This document shows positions 25,589 to 33,708 of a stretch of 64,000 nt of DNA, one piece after another. How positions within the stretch are numbered: position 1 is the first letter of the stretch; each line of letters opens with the position of its first letter. Location: assembly GCF_039532215.1 (NCBI RefSeq), contig NZ_BAAARN010000003.1:388485-452484 (forward strand), read 5' to 3'. The stretch comes from Pedococcus aerophilus (GTDB taxonomy: Bacteria; Actinomycetota; Actinomycetes; Actinomycetales; Dermatophilaceae). The translations under genes were made by a program, and so were the position numbers. The notes beneath the pieces were generated by a model. That model was not told the origin of the DNA, did not search any database, and was given only the letters and a program-made list of their open reading frames with translations.

Positions 25589-26605
25589 GTGGACCCGGTG
25601 TCGCTGAGCTCGTGGATCGGGTGCGACTTCGGGCTGGACGTGGCCCGGGTCGAGCCCGTCGGGCTCGGGGCCGATGCCCGCGCCGACCTCGCGCGGGTCG
25701 TGACGGTCGACGGCCGGGAGCATGCCGCCAAGACCAGCTCCGGCCCCCAGCCCGGTCTCGCCGTGGCCGACCTGCTGGCCTCGCGTGGCGTGGTCGGCGT
25801 GCCGGGGCCGTTGCGGACCCGCGACGGCGCGCTCACCGCGTCCTGCGGCCCACCCGGTGGTGGCTTGCGGCTCAGCGTCGTGCCTTGGGTCCGGGGCCAC
25901 CGGGTGCTCGACACCGGTATGGCGCCGCCGGAGTGGGCGCGGCTCGGTGAGCTCCTCGGCAGGCTGCACACCACCCCCTTGACCGAACCGGGGCTGGCGA
26001 CCGTCCCGCGGGAGGACCACGACCCCACGGCGGTCGTGGCGCAGGCGCGGGCGTTCGCCGACGCCCTTCTCCGGGCCGACCGCGACCACCCCGCCGACCC
26101 GGCCGTGGCCGCGGTGTCGGTGCTGTGGGCACAGGAGGGGCCGCGACTGCTCGCAGTGGCCGACCGGGCCCTGCACCTGTCCGACTCCCGGAGGTGGGCG
26201 CAGGTGTCGCCGGTGCTGTGCCACGGCGACCCCCACCACGGCAACCTGCTCGTCGACGGTTCCGGCGGGGTCCACCTCATCGACTGGGACGACGCGGTCG
26301 TGGCACCACGCGAGGCCGACCTGATGTTCGTGGTCGGAGGCGTCTTCTCCCACGCCACCATCACCGAGGAGCAGGTGCGGTGGTTCTTCGAGGGCTACGC
26401 ACCGGTCACCGGCGTCACGCTCGAGGACCTCGACGCGGAGGTGCTGGCCTACCTGCGCTGCGTCCGGGCGCTCGTCGACGTGCTGGACCTGGCCGAGACG
26501 GCGCTGGCGGCCTCGGACCACGCCCTCGCCGACCGGTGGGAGGCGCTCCGGTACGCGAGCGGCACGCTCGGCTCGGGCGGCCTCGTCGAGCTCGCCCTGT
26601 CCTGA
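25589..26605 (+). CDS. Aminoglycoside phosphotransferase-family kinase-like protein
   Basis: About 338 residues with the APH fold. The catalytic loop is LCHGDPHHGNLLVD (Asp and His-Gly-Asn) and the metal-binding IDWDDAVVAPREADLMFV follows 15 residues later. The N-terminal lobe carries AAKTSSG as probable nucleotide lysine. Such proteins phosphorylate small molecules including antibiotics, homoserine or thiamine; the substrate here is unknown. GTG 25589 is chosen for its leaderless spacing; earlier in-frame starts at 25553 and 25580 are possible. Confidence 0.82.
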   Translation: MDPVSLSSWIGCDFGLDVARVEPVGLGADARADLARVVTVDGREHAAKTSSGPQPGLAVADLLASRGVVGVPGPLRTRDGALTASCGPPGGGLRLSVVPWVRGHRVLDTGMAPPEWARLGELLGRLHTTPLTEPGLATVPREDHDPTAVVAQARAFADALLRADRDHPADPAVAAVSVLWAQEGPRLLAVADRALHLSDSRRWAQVSPVLCHGDPHHGNLLVDGSGGVHLIDWDDAVVAPREADLMFVVGGVFSHATITEEQVRWFFEGYAPVTGVTLEDLDAEVLAYLRCVRALVDVLDLAETALAASDHALADRWEALRYASGTLGSGGLVELALS

Positions 26606-26634
26606 GGCGTTGTCGGCTCTGGGAGGATGGGCCG

Positions 26635-27681
26635 GTGAACCCCGTGGACCCGCTCGCCGACCTCCCTGCCGACTGGTCGACGCGGGTCCCTTCCAGCCAG
26701 GACGTCCCGGCGCTGGTGCGCCTCGTCGCCCGGCACCACGAGGCCACCCGGGGCTCGAGCTCGGTCGACGACACCACCGTCGCCCTCGAGGTCGCCGGCC
26801 ACGCCTCGTGGACGCGCCGGCAGCTGCTCGTGACCGACGGCGGCGGGGAGGCCCGCGCCTGGGTCCGCGTCCACGACCGTGCCGCCGGCCGCACCGTCGT
26901 CGACCTCACCGTGGACCCTCAGGTCCCCGAGCGGCACGACGTCGCCGCGGCGCTGTTCGCCTGGTCGGAGGCCACCGCCCTCGACATCGCCGGTCAGCGC
27001 GGACTGCCCGGCACGCAGCTCGACTCCGGCCGCCACGTGGGTGACGAGGACCAGGCCCGCTGGCTGGCCGCGGCGGCATACACGAAGGTGCGAACCTGGC
27101 TGCAGATGTCACGCCCCGTCGCCGCCGCCGAGGCGGGTGAAGGCGTCTTGTCCGGGCCCAAGCCCGGGGTGACCGTGCGACGCGTGGCGACCCACGAGAA
27201 CGGCCTCCCCGTCGCCGGCGACCTCCAGACGGTGCACCAGATGCTCGAAGAGTCGTTCGCCGACCACTTCAACTCCTACCGCGAGAGCTTCCCGGAGTTC
27301 GTCCAGCGGCTGCGGGAGGACCCCGGCCACCGGTGGGACCACTGGTGGATCGCCGAGGTGGAGACCGACGGGGAGGTGCTTCCCGGCGGGGCGATCGTCA
27401 GCTCGGTGCTCGCGCCCGACGGCGACGGCGTGGAGGGCAGCTACATCGACTACATCGGGGTGCACCGCCGCGCGCGTGGCCGTGGTGTCGCGAAGGCGTT
27501 GCTGCACACCGTGATCCGCGACGCCGCCGAACGCGGGCGCAACCGCGTCAACCTCGAGGTCGACGCAGACTCCCCCACCGGCGCAGACGGGTTGTACGTG
27601 TCCATGGGCTGGGCGACGAGGTACCGGACCGAGTCCTGGCACCGCGACGTGACGCTCGGCTCGGGCGGCGTCAGCCGCTGA
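26635..27681 (+). CDS. Double-GNAT-domain N-acetyltransferase
   Basis: About 348 residues from GTG 26635. Two GNAT repeats are apparent. The C-terminal one is complete, with the acetyl-CoA loop HRRARGRGVAKALLH near residue 280 and YVSMGWATRYRTESWH at the end. The N-terminal one (about 15-160) is degenerate. The two-domain plan resembles mycothiol synthase, but the sequence does not look like MshD, so the substrate is open. A GAGGAT box 6 bases before the GTG fits leaderless spacing loosely. The gene ends 11 bases inside the convergent amidohydrolase gene. Confidence 0.8.
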   Translation: MNPVDPLADLPADWSTRVPSSQDVPALVRLVARHHEATRGSSSVDDTTVALEVAGHASWTRRQLLVTDGGGEARAWVRVHDRAAGRTVVDLTVDPQVPERHDVAAALFAWSEATALDIAGQRGLPGTQLDSGRHVGDEDQARWLAAAAYTKVRTWLQMSRPVAAAEAGEGVLSGPKPGVTVRRVATHENGLPVAGDLQTVHQMLEESFADHFNSYRESFPEFVQRLREDPGHRWDHWWIAEVETDGEVLPGGAIVSSVLAPDGDGVEGSYIDYIGVHRRARGRGVAKALLHTVIRDAAERGRNRVNLEVDADSPTGADGLYVSMGWATRYRTESWHRDVTLGSGGVSR

Positions 27682-28570
27682 GGCCCATCAGCCGCGCACC
27701 GTTGTGCCACAACACCTTGCGCAGCCAGTCCTCACCGAGGTCGAGGCGGTGCAAGGCCTCCAGCTGGTGGGCGTAGGGGTACGGGATCTGCGGGAAGTCC
27801 GAGCCCAGGACCACCTTGTCTGCCAACCCTGCCAGCCGGGGCAGGTAGTCGTCCGGCAGGGGTGCGAACTGGTTGGTGAAGTCGGTGCCGACCATGGTGG
27901 TGTCGAGGTGCACCCGGTCGTGGGCCTCCGCGAGGTCGGCGAACGCGTGGTACTCCGACATCCCCAAATGCGCGATGACGAGCGCCAGGTCGGGGTGGCG
28001 CCGCAGCACCTCTGCGACGGCCCCGGGGCCAGTGAACTCCCCTGCCAGTGGGGCAGATCCGGCGTGGAGCACCACGGGCACGCCCGCCTCTGCCAGCACC
28101 GCCCAGGCCTCGTCGAGCAGGGGGTCCAGCGGGCTGAACCGACCGACCTGGACGTGCAGCTTGAACAGTCTCGCGCCCGAGCGAAGCGCTGCCCGCACCA
28201 CGTCGGCCGACCCGGGCTCGGGGAAGAACGTGGCGCTGTGCACGGCATCGGGGATGCGCGCCGCGAACTCGGTGCCCCACTCGTTGAGCCACTGCGCCAT
28301 CCCAGGCTTGTGGGCGTAGTTCAGCGCCGGGATGCCCCGCAGTCCCAGGGACCGTACCTCGTCGAGGCGGCCGGCCTCGTCCTTGCGGTAGGTGATCGGC
28401 CACGCCATGCCGTAGTGCTCCTCGGCGTGGTCGAAGTAGTCCCAGACCTTGCGCAGCATGGGTTCCGGCATGAAGTGCACGTGGATGTCGGCCAGCCCCG
28501 GCAGGCCGAGTGCGCGCCAGTAGGCGGGCACGTCCTCGTCACGAGTGGGTGCGATCGGTGTCTCGCTCAC
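27671..28570 (-). CDS. Amidohydrolase-2 family metal-dependent hydrolase
   Basis: A 299-residue TIM-barrel hydrolase. Metal-ligand motifs seen are ADIHVHFMP (about residues 27-35), KLHVQVG (lysine/His region), VLHAGS, IAHLGMSEY and the late GSDFPQIPYPY. The family hydrolyses or decarboxylates cyclic substrates. It is co-transcribed after idi (GTGA overlap), so it may act in the neighbouring isoprenoid/polyketide pathway, but it could be unrelated. A TACGGT box at leaderless spacing lies within idi coding sequence and may be chance. Confidence 0.82.
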   Translation of the reverse strand: MSETPIAPTRDEDVPAYWRALGLPGLADIHVHFMPEPMLRKVWDYFDHAEEHYGMAWPITYRKDEAGRLDEVRSLGLRGIPALNYAHKPGMAQWLNEWGTEFAARIPDAVHSATFFPEPGSADVVRAALRSGARLFKLHVQVGRFSPLDPLLDEAWAVLAEAGVPVVLHAGSAPLAGEFTGPGAVAEVLRRHPDLALVIAHLGMSEYHAFADLAEAHDRVHLDTTMVGTDFTNQFAPLPDDYLPRLAGLADKVVLGSDFPQIPYPYAHQLEALHRLDLGEDWLRKVLWHNGARLMGLSG

Positions 28571-29199
28571 GCACCCACCGTACGAGCCGCGGGCGGCAGC
28601 AGCGCGGCGTCACCCTCGGACCAGCGACGCGGGTCCGGCCCCCGGGCCTCCAGGAGCCGCAGCTGTCGGGCGCACCACGGCGACACCGCGCGCAGCCCGA
28701 ACCGCACCTCCTCGCAGACCTCGTTCCACCCGACCCAGGTCGCCTCGTGCACCTCGCTGGGGTCGAGCCGCAGCCGTTCCCCGGGTGCCAGCCACGCGGC
28801 ATACACGGGGCACAGCTCGTTCTCCACCACGCCATGCATCTCCGCGCGGTAGCGGAAGTCGGGAAGGAGGAGGCGCACGCCCGTGACCTCGACACCGAGC
28901 TCGAGCCGCGCGCGGCGGTGCACCGCGTCGGCGAGGTCCTCCCCGGGTGCGGGGTGGCCGCAGACCGAGTTCGTCCAGATGCCGGGGAAGGTCGCCTTGT
29001 CGAGGGCGCGACGGGTGAGCAGAAGATGGCCGTCGCTGCCGAAGACGTAGGCGGAGAACGCGAGGTGCAGCGGGGTCCGGTCGGTGTGCACCGTCGCCTT
29101 GGGGGCGGTGCCGACGGCCGAGCCGTCCTCGTCGAGCAGCACCACCACCTCTGCGCCGTCCTTCGTGGTGGTGGACGCGGCAGTCGGGTCGAGGCTCAT
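28567..29199 (-). CDS. idi: Isopentenyl-diphosphate delta-isomerase (type I)
   Basis: A 210-residue Nudix-fold isomerase. The catalytic Cys80 is in TNSVCGHP and the catalytic Glu in ENELCPVY (about residue 128). The metal-binding histidines fit the family. It interconverts IPP and DMAPP, supplying the prenyl starter. The start at 29199 overlaps the reductase stop (ATGA). Its placement in an operon with a type III polyketide synthase and opposite a UbiA prenyltransferase suggests it boosts prenyl donor supply for that pathway. Confidence 0.92.
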   Translation of the reverse strand: MSLDPTAASTTTKDGAEVVVLLDEDGSAVGTAPKATVHTDRTPLHLAFSAYVFGSDGHLLLTRRALDKATFPGIWTNSVCGHPAPGEDLADAVHRRARLELGVEVTGVRLLLPDFRYRAEMHGVVENELCPVYAAWLAPGERLRLDPSEVHEATWVGWNEVCEEVRFGLRAVSPWCARQLRLLEARGPDPRRWSEGDAALLPPAARTVGA

Positions 29200-30269
29200 C
29201 GCACCCTGCCCAGCTCGTGCACCGCTCCGGCGAAGACCGGGCGCAGCACCTCGGCGGCCGGGACGATCGCCCGGCGCACCCACGCGGGCCGCGTGGCCTG
29301 GACGAGCCCCTGGGTGAGCACCGTGTAGCGCCACGTGGCCTGGCGCCAACCTCGTTCGTACGCCTGGGGACGCCCTTCACCGACTGCCGCGACGGCCGCC
29401 GTCGCCTGCGCGAGGCCGAGGGCGATCCCTTCACCGGTAAGGGCGTCGACGTAGCCGCTCGCGTCGCCGACCAGCAGGACGCGCCCCGCCACCCGGCGGC
29501 GCGTGCGCTGCCGGAGCGGACCGGCGCCGCGCAGGGCACCACCGACTCCGGACGCGCCGTCGAGCCTGGCCATCAGCTCAGGGAACTGCGCGAGCAGCGC
29601 GTCGTAGCCGGCGCGGCTGCGGGTGAGGACGGCGACCCCGACGAGGTCGGGGGCCACCGGCGTGACGTACGCCTCGGCCGTCGGGCCCCAGTGGACCTCC
29701 ACGTGGTCCGACCACGGCGCGATGACGTGGTGGAGCCGCAACCCGTAGCGGGCGTGGCCGCGCGTCGGCGCCTCCAGACCGAGGGCGCGGCGCACCGGGG
29801 AGTGCAGCCCGTCGGCGGCGATGACGTATCGCGCCCGCACCGGCGGGCCCGGACGGCGCCCCTGCTCGTGGGTGGCGACCGTGACGCCCTGGTCGTCCTG
29901 GGCGAGGTCGGCTGCGGACAGGGGAAGCACCTCGACCCCCGTGGACCCGGCCACCCCGGTGAGTGCGGCGTGCAGGGTCGTGCGACGCACCCCTCTGCCC
30001 ACCCCGTCGCGGAACTCCGCTCGCGCGCTCCGGCTACCTGCGAGGTAGCAGATTCCCTTGAGCGGCACACCTTCCGGCTCGACGCCGAGGCGGGCCAGGG
30101 CAGCGACCGCACCGGGCATCAGCCCTTCGCCGCAGGCCTTGTCGATGGCACCCTCGCGGGGTTCCAGCACGACCGTCGACAGCCCCTGGCGGGCAGCCGT
30201 GAGGGCGGTGGCCAGTCCGACCGGCCCGCCGCCGATGACGGCGACGTCGACCACGGTCTGGGCGCTCAT
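29196..30269 (-). CDS. Geranylgeranyl-reductase-family FAD oxidoreductase
   Basis: A 357-residue flavoprotein. The FAD site VAVIGGGPVGLATAL is at about residues 9-23, then DKACGEGLMPGAV, typical of geranylgeranyl reductases and p-hydroxybenzoate-hydroxylase-like enzymes. The second FAD motif VLLVGDASGYVDALTGEGI lies near residue 275. It may hydroxylate an aromatic polyketide, as the flavoprotein of the Streptomyces srs operon does, or reduce a prenyl chain. It overlaps idi and the methyltransferase (ATGA at each end). Confidence 0.86.
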   Translation of the reverse strand: MSAQTVVDVAVIGGGPVGLATALTAARQGLSTVVLEPREGAIDKACGEGLMPGAVAALARLGVEPEGVPLKGICYLAGSRSARAEFRDGVGRGVRRTTLHAALTGVAGSTGVEVLPLSAADLAQDDQGVTVATHEQGRRPGPPVRARYVIAADGLHSPVRRALGLEAPTRGHARYGLRLHHVIAPWSDHVEVHWGPTAEAYVTPVAPDLVGVAVLTRSRAGYDALLAQFPELMARLDGASGVGGALRGAGPLRQRTRRRVAGRVLLVGDASGYVDALTGEGIALGLAQATAAVAAVGEGRPQAYERGWRQATWRYTVLTQGLVQATRPAWVRRAIVPAAEVLRPVFAGAVHELGRVR

Positions 30270-30799
30270 GACGACGGCACCGCTGCGTCGAGGTCGGCGA
30301 GGGCTCGCTCCTCGGCACGCAGCCGGACGGTGAGCAGCGCCGCGTTGGCGACGGTGAAGACGAGTGCGGTCGCCCAGGCCGTGTGCACCAGCGGCAGGGC
30401 GACCCCCTCGAGGACCACGGCCACATAGTTGGGGTGGGAGAAGAACCGGTACGGTCCACCCGTCACGCGACCGGCTCCGGGGACGACGATGACGCGGGTG
30501 TTCCACTGGTGCCCGAGCGTGCGGATGCACCACCACCGCAACGCCTGGCAGCCGAGGACGACCACCAGCATCGGCCACCCGAGGGCGGCGTGGAACGGCC
30601 GGTCGGCGAGGAGCACCTCGACGACGGCGCCGACGAGCAGCGCGGTGTGCAGCACCACCATGAACGGGTAGTGGCCGAACCCCGTCTCACGACCACCGCG
30701 CGCGAACGCCCACGCCGTGTTGCGCTTGGACACCACGAGCTCGGCGAGCCGCTCGAGGCCGACGGCGAGGACGAGGACGACGAAGAGTGCGACGGACAC
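30266..30799 (-). CDS. Isoprenylcysteine carboxyl methyltransferase-family protein
   Basis: A 177-residue membrane methyltransferase with four or five spans. The SAM-binding C-terminal motif is RVTGGPYRFFSHPNYVAVVLE near residues 115-135. Bacterial members beside type III polyketide synthases methylate phenolic or pyrone lipids. GTG 30799 is two bases after the polyketide synthase stop. It overlaps the FAD enzyme gene (ATGA). The true substrate is inferred from neighbours. Confidence 0.85.
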   Translation of the reverse strand: MSVALFVVLVLAVGLERLAELVVSKRNTAWAFARGGRETGFGHYPFMVVLHTALLVGAVVEVLLADRPFHAALGWPMLVVVLGCQALRWWCIRTLGHQWNTRVIVVPGAGRVTGGPYRFFSHPNYVAVVLEGVALPLVHTAWATALVFTVANAALLTVRLRAEERALADLDAAVPSS

Positions 30800-30801
30800 G
30801 G

Positions 30802-31896
30802 TCAGGCCCCCGGCGCGTTCAGCAGGACCATCTCGAGGCAGAACCCCGGACCCATCGCCAGCAGCATCCCGTGGGTGCCGGGGGCCGGCGGCCGGTCGCT
30901 GAGGGTGTCGGCCAGGACGTGCAGGACCGACGCGGACGACAGGTTGCCGATCCGGGCCAGGCTGTCCCAGGTCATGCCCAGCGCGTGCCGGTCGACCTCG
31001 AGCGCGTCCTGCATGGCTTCGAGCACCTTGGGGCCACCGGGGTGGGCGACCCACCAGCCGATGTCGTCGCGGGTCAGTCCGTGGTCGGCCAGGAACCCGT
31101 CCACGTCACCCCGCAGGTTGTCGCGCACCAGGTCGGGGACCTCGACGCCGAGGACGATGCGCAGTCCGCTCGCGCCCACGTCCCACCCCATGGCCCGCTC
31201 CGTGTCGGCATACATCCGGCTGCGGGTGGCGAGGACCCGCGGTGGCGCGGGTTGGTCAGGGTCATCACGCCGCTGCCCGAGCGACGGGTGGTCGGCCCCG
31301 ACCATCACGACGGCGGCGGCTCCGTCGCCGAACAGGCCGCTCGCGACGAGGTTGGCCATCGAGGTGTCGTCACGCTGGACGGTGAGGCTGCACAGCTCGG
31401 TCGACACGAGGACGGCGACCTCACCCGGGTGGCCGAGCAGGTAGTCGTGGACCCGCGCGACCCCCGCCGCGCCTGCGACGCAACCGAGCCCGACGAGCGG
31501 CACCCGCTTCACGTCGTCACGCAGCCCGATCCGGGCGGCGATGCGCGCCTCGACCGAGGGGACGGCGAGCCCGGTGATCGTCGCGGACACGATGAGGTCG
31601 ACGTCGCGGACGGTCAGGCCGGCCGCGGCCAGGGCCTCCTCGACCGCCTGCACGCCGAGGTCCACGGCGACGCGGATGAACTCGTCGTTCGAGGCGCCGA
31701 AGTCCTTGAGCTCGGGGTACCGGTCCAGCGGCAGGGCAAGGTGCCGGAACTCGACCCCCGCGTTGCCGTGGACCCGTTGCAGCAGAGGCAGATTCGGCTT
31801 GTGGGGAGCGAGCACGTCGGCGAAGACCTCGGTGACCTCGCTCTGGGCGTAGCGGTGCTCGGGGAGCGTGCCGCGGACGGAGAGGAGGTGGCTCAC
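30802..31896 (-). CDS. Type III polyketide synthase
   Basis: A 364-residue chalcone-synthase-like enzyme. The catalytic triad is visible: Cys139 in GLGCVAGAAG, His285 in VAHPGGPKV and Asn318 in IGNLSSAS. It would condense an acyl-CoA with malonyl-CoA into an alkylresorcinol, resorcylic acid or pyrone. It leads an operon of methyltransferase, FAD enzyme, idi and amidohydrolase. GTG 31896 is chosen because TAGGCT lies 6 bases upstream; GTG 31902 would add two residues. Confidence 0.93.
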   Translation of the reverse strand: MSHLLSVRGTLPEHRYAQSEVTEVFADVLAPHKPNLPLLQRVHGNAGVEFRHLALPLDRYPELKDFGASNDEFIRVAVDLGVQAVEEALAAAGLTVRDVDLIVSATITGLAVPSVEARIAARIGLRDDVKRVPLVGLGCVAGAAGVARVHDYLLGHPGEVAVLVSTELCSLTVQRDDTSMANLVASGLFGDGAAAVVMVGADHPSLGQRRDDPDQPAPPRVLATRSRMYADTERAMGWDVGASGLRIVLGVEVPDLVRDNLRGDVDGFLADHGLTRDDIGWWVAHPGGPKVLEAMQDALEVDRHALGMTWDSLARIGNLSSASVLHVLADTLSDRPPAPGTHGMLLAMGPGFCLEMVLLNAPGA

Positions 31897-31902
31897 CTCC
31901 AC

Positions 31903-31908
31903 AGCCTA
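31903..31908 (-). promoter_or_regulatory. -10 box of the polyketide operon
   Basis: On the minus strand TAGGCT is followed by 6 bases and GTG 31896. It is part of a divergent pair with the UbiA gene promoter. Confidence 0.55.
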
Positions 31909-31962
31909 GGCACGCCGGGCCCCTGCGCGCCTCACTCATGCGCCGGTGGTGGCCGGGCCACC

Positions 31963-31968
31963 TACGCT
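31963..31968 (+). promoter_or_regulatory. -10 box of leaderless UbiA gene
   Basis: TACGCT is followed by 6 bases and ATG 31975. Confidence 0.5.
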
Positions 31969-31974
31969 GCGGGT

Positions 31975-32799
31975 ATGGGGGACGGGAGGAACCGGGCAGC
32001 CGCGGCCGTGGGGCTGCTCGCCGCAGCCCACCCCGCACCGGCGGTCGCCGTCACGGTCCTCACCGCCCTGCTCGCCCTCGCCGCCGGGCACTCGCCGGGG
32101 TCGGGCGCCCTGGTCGTGGCCGCCGTAGCCGCCGGGCAGCTCGGGATCGGCTGGTCCAACGACCTCGTCGACGCCGACCGGGACCGCCGGGTCGGGCGTG
32201 CCGACAAGCCCGTCGCCACGGGGGCTGTACCCGAGCGCATGGTGCGCCTCGCCACGGCGGTGTCCCTCGCTGCGTGCGTCGCCCTGTCCCTCGCCTGCGG
32301 CTGGCGCTCGGCCCTCGTTCACCTCGCGCTGGGGGTGGCGTCCGGGTGGGCCTACAACCTCGGCCTCAAGCGGACTCCCCTGTCCGCGGTCCCGTATGCC
32401 GTGGCGTTCGGTGCGCTCCCGGCGGTCGTCAGCTTGGCCCTGCCCTCGCCGTCGTGGCCACCCGCGTGGATGGTCGCCACCGGTGCGGTCCTCGGGGTGG
32501 GAGCCCACCTGCTCAACGCCCTGCCCGACCTCACCGACGACGAGGCGACGGGGGTGCGCGGCCTGCCCCAACGGCTCGGTGCGGGCACGGTCCGGGTCGT
32601 GGCTCCCCTGGTCCTGCTCGCCGGGTCTGCCGTCGCCGTGCTCGGTCCACCCGGCCCGGTGCCGCTGTCGGCGGCCGTCGCCGGGGGCCTGTGCGTCGCC
32701 CTCGCCGCGGTCGCCGTGGGTGGGCGTGGCCGGGTGCCGTTCCTCGCCTCGATCGCCATCGCGCTCGTCGACGTGGTCAGCCTCGTCCTGCGCGCTTGA
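31975..32799 (+). CDS. UbiA-family aromatic prenyltransferase
   Basis: A 274-residue membrane protein with about eight spans. The diphosphate-binding motif NDLVDADRD starts at Asn62 (N-D-x2-D-x3-D). The second acidic motif LPDLTDDE is near residues 183-190. It transfers a prenyl chain to an aromatic acceptor. Its position opposite the type III polyketide synthase/idi operon, sharing a 78-base promoter region, suggests the acceptor is that polyketide; a menaquinone or heme role is less likely from context. Confidence 0.88.
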   Translation: MGDGRNRAAAAVGLLAAAHPAPAVAVTVLTALLALAAGHSPGSGALVVAAVAAGQLGIGWSNDLVDADRDRRVGRADKPVATGAVPERMVRLATAVSLAACVALSLACGWRSALVHLALGVASGWAYNLGLKRTPLSAVPYAVAFGALPAVVSLALPSPSWPPAWMVATGAVLGVGAHLLNALPDLTDDEATGVRGLPQRLGAGTVRVVAPLVLLAGSAVAVLGPPGPVPLSAAVAGGLCVALAAVAVGGRGRVPFLASIAIALVDVVSLVLRA

Positions 32800-32865
32800 G
32801 GTCGGCGCGCGCCGCAGCGCGAACCCACCCGCGTCGGGCTTTGGCCCGAGACCGGGGCCGACCGG

Positions 32866-33708
32866 TCAGATCGGTTCGAGCAACCGCTGGAGGAAGGTCT
32901 GGGTCCGCGGGTGCTGGGGGTTGGCGATGACGTCCTGGGGCCGTCCCCGTTCGACGATGAGGCCGCCGTCGATGAAGAGCACCTGGTCGGCCACCTGCTG
33001 GGCGAACCGCAGCTCGTGGGTCACCACGACCATCGTCCAGCCCTCGGCCGCCAGCGCCTTCATCACGCCGAGCACGTCGCCGACGAGCTCGGGGTCGAGG
33101 GCGGAGGTGGGTTCGTCGAAGAGCACGAGGTCGGGGCGCAGGGCGAGCGCGCGGGCGATGCCGACGCGCTGCTGCTGGCCACCCGAGAGCTGGAACGGGA
33201 ACTTGTCGGCGTGCTCGGACAGGCCCACCTTGTCCAGGAGCTGGCGAGCGCGCTCCGTCGCCTCGGCCTCCGGCTCGTGCTGCACGACGACCGGTCCCTC
33301 GGTGACGTTCTCCAGGGCGGTCTTGTGGGGGAACAGGTGGTGCGCCTGGAACACCATGCCGCTGTGCCGGCGCAGCGTCATCAGCTCGGTGCGCTGGGCC
33401 TTGGGCAGCCGGCCACGGGCCCCGGGGTTGATGCCGGCGAAGTCGACCGTCGTGTCCCCGATGCGGACGACGCCGCTGTCGGGGACCTCGAGGGCGTTGA
33501 GGGCCCGCAGGAGGGTGGTCTTGCCCGAGCCGGACGGACCGATGACGCAGGTCACCGTCCCGGGATCGACGGTGAACGACACGTCCTCGAGGACGACGTG
33601 GTCACCGAACGACTTGCGGAGGTTGGTGACCACGACGAGGTGCTCCCCGCTGGAGGGCGCGGGGCGGGAGGGCTCAGGGCTGGAGGGCGCGGGGCTGGGA
33701 GTGCTCAT
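32866..33708 (-). CDS. Polar amino-acid ABC transporter ATP-binding protein
   Basis: A 280-residue ATPase of the GlnQ/HisP type. It has Walker A GPSGSGKTT (about residues 54-62), the signature LSGGQQQR (about 165-172) and Walker B LVLFDEPTSALDP. The first 22 residues are Pro/Ser-rich with a duplicated 16-base DNA segment and are probably dispensable. It powers the fused binding protein/permease encoded just upstream; the start codons overlap (ATGA). Confidence 0.92.
   Translation of the reverse strand: MSTPSPAPSSPEPSRPAPSSGEHLVVVTNLRKSFGDHVVLEDVSFTVDPGTVTCVIGPSGSGKTTLLRALNALEVPDSGVVRIGDTTVDFAGINPGARGRLPKAQRTELMTLRRHSGMVFQAHHLFPHKTALENVTEGPVVVQHEPEAEATERARQLLDKVGLSEHADKFPFQLSGGQQQRVGIARALALRPDLVLFDEPTSALDPELVGDVLGVMKALAAEGWTMVVVTHELRFAQQVADQVLFIDGGLIVERGRPQDVIANPQHPRTQTFLQRLLEPI

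Noticed and set aside
28577-28582. TACGGT at leaderless spacing before the amidohydrolase GTG 28570
   Set aside because: It lies within the end of idi, whose stop overlaps that GTG, so translational coupling explains the start; the box may be chance.
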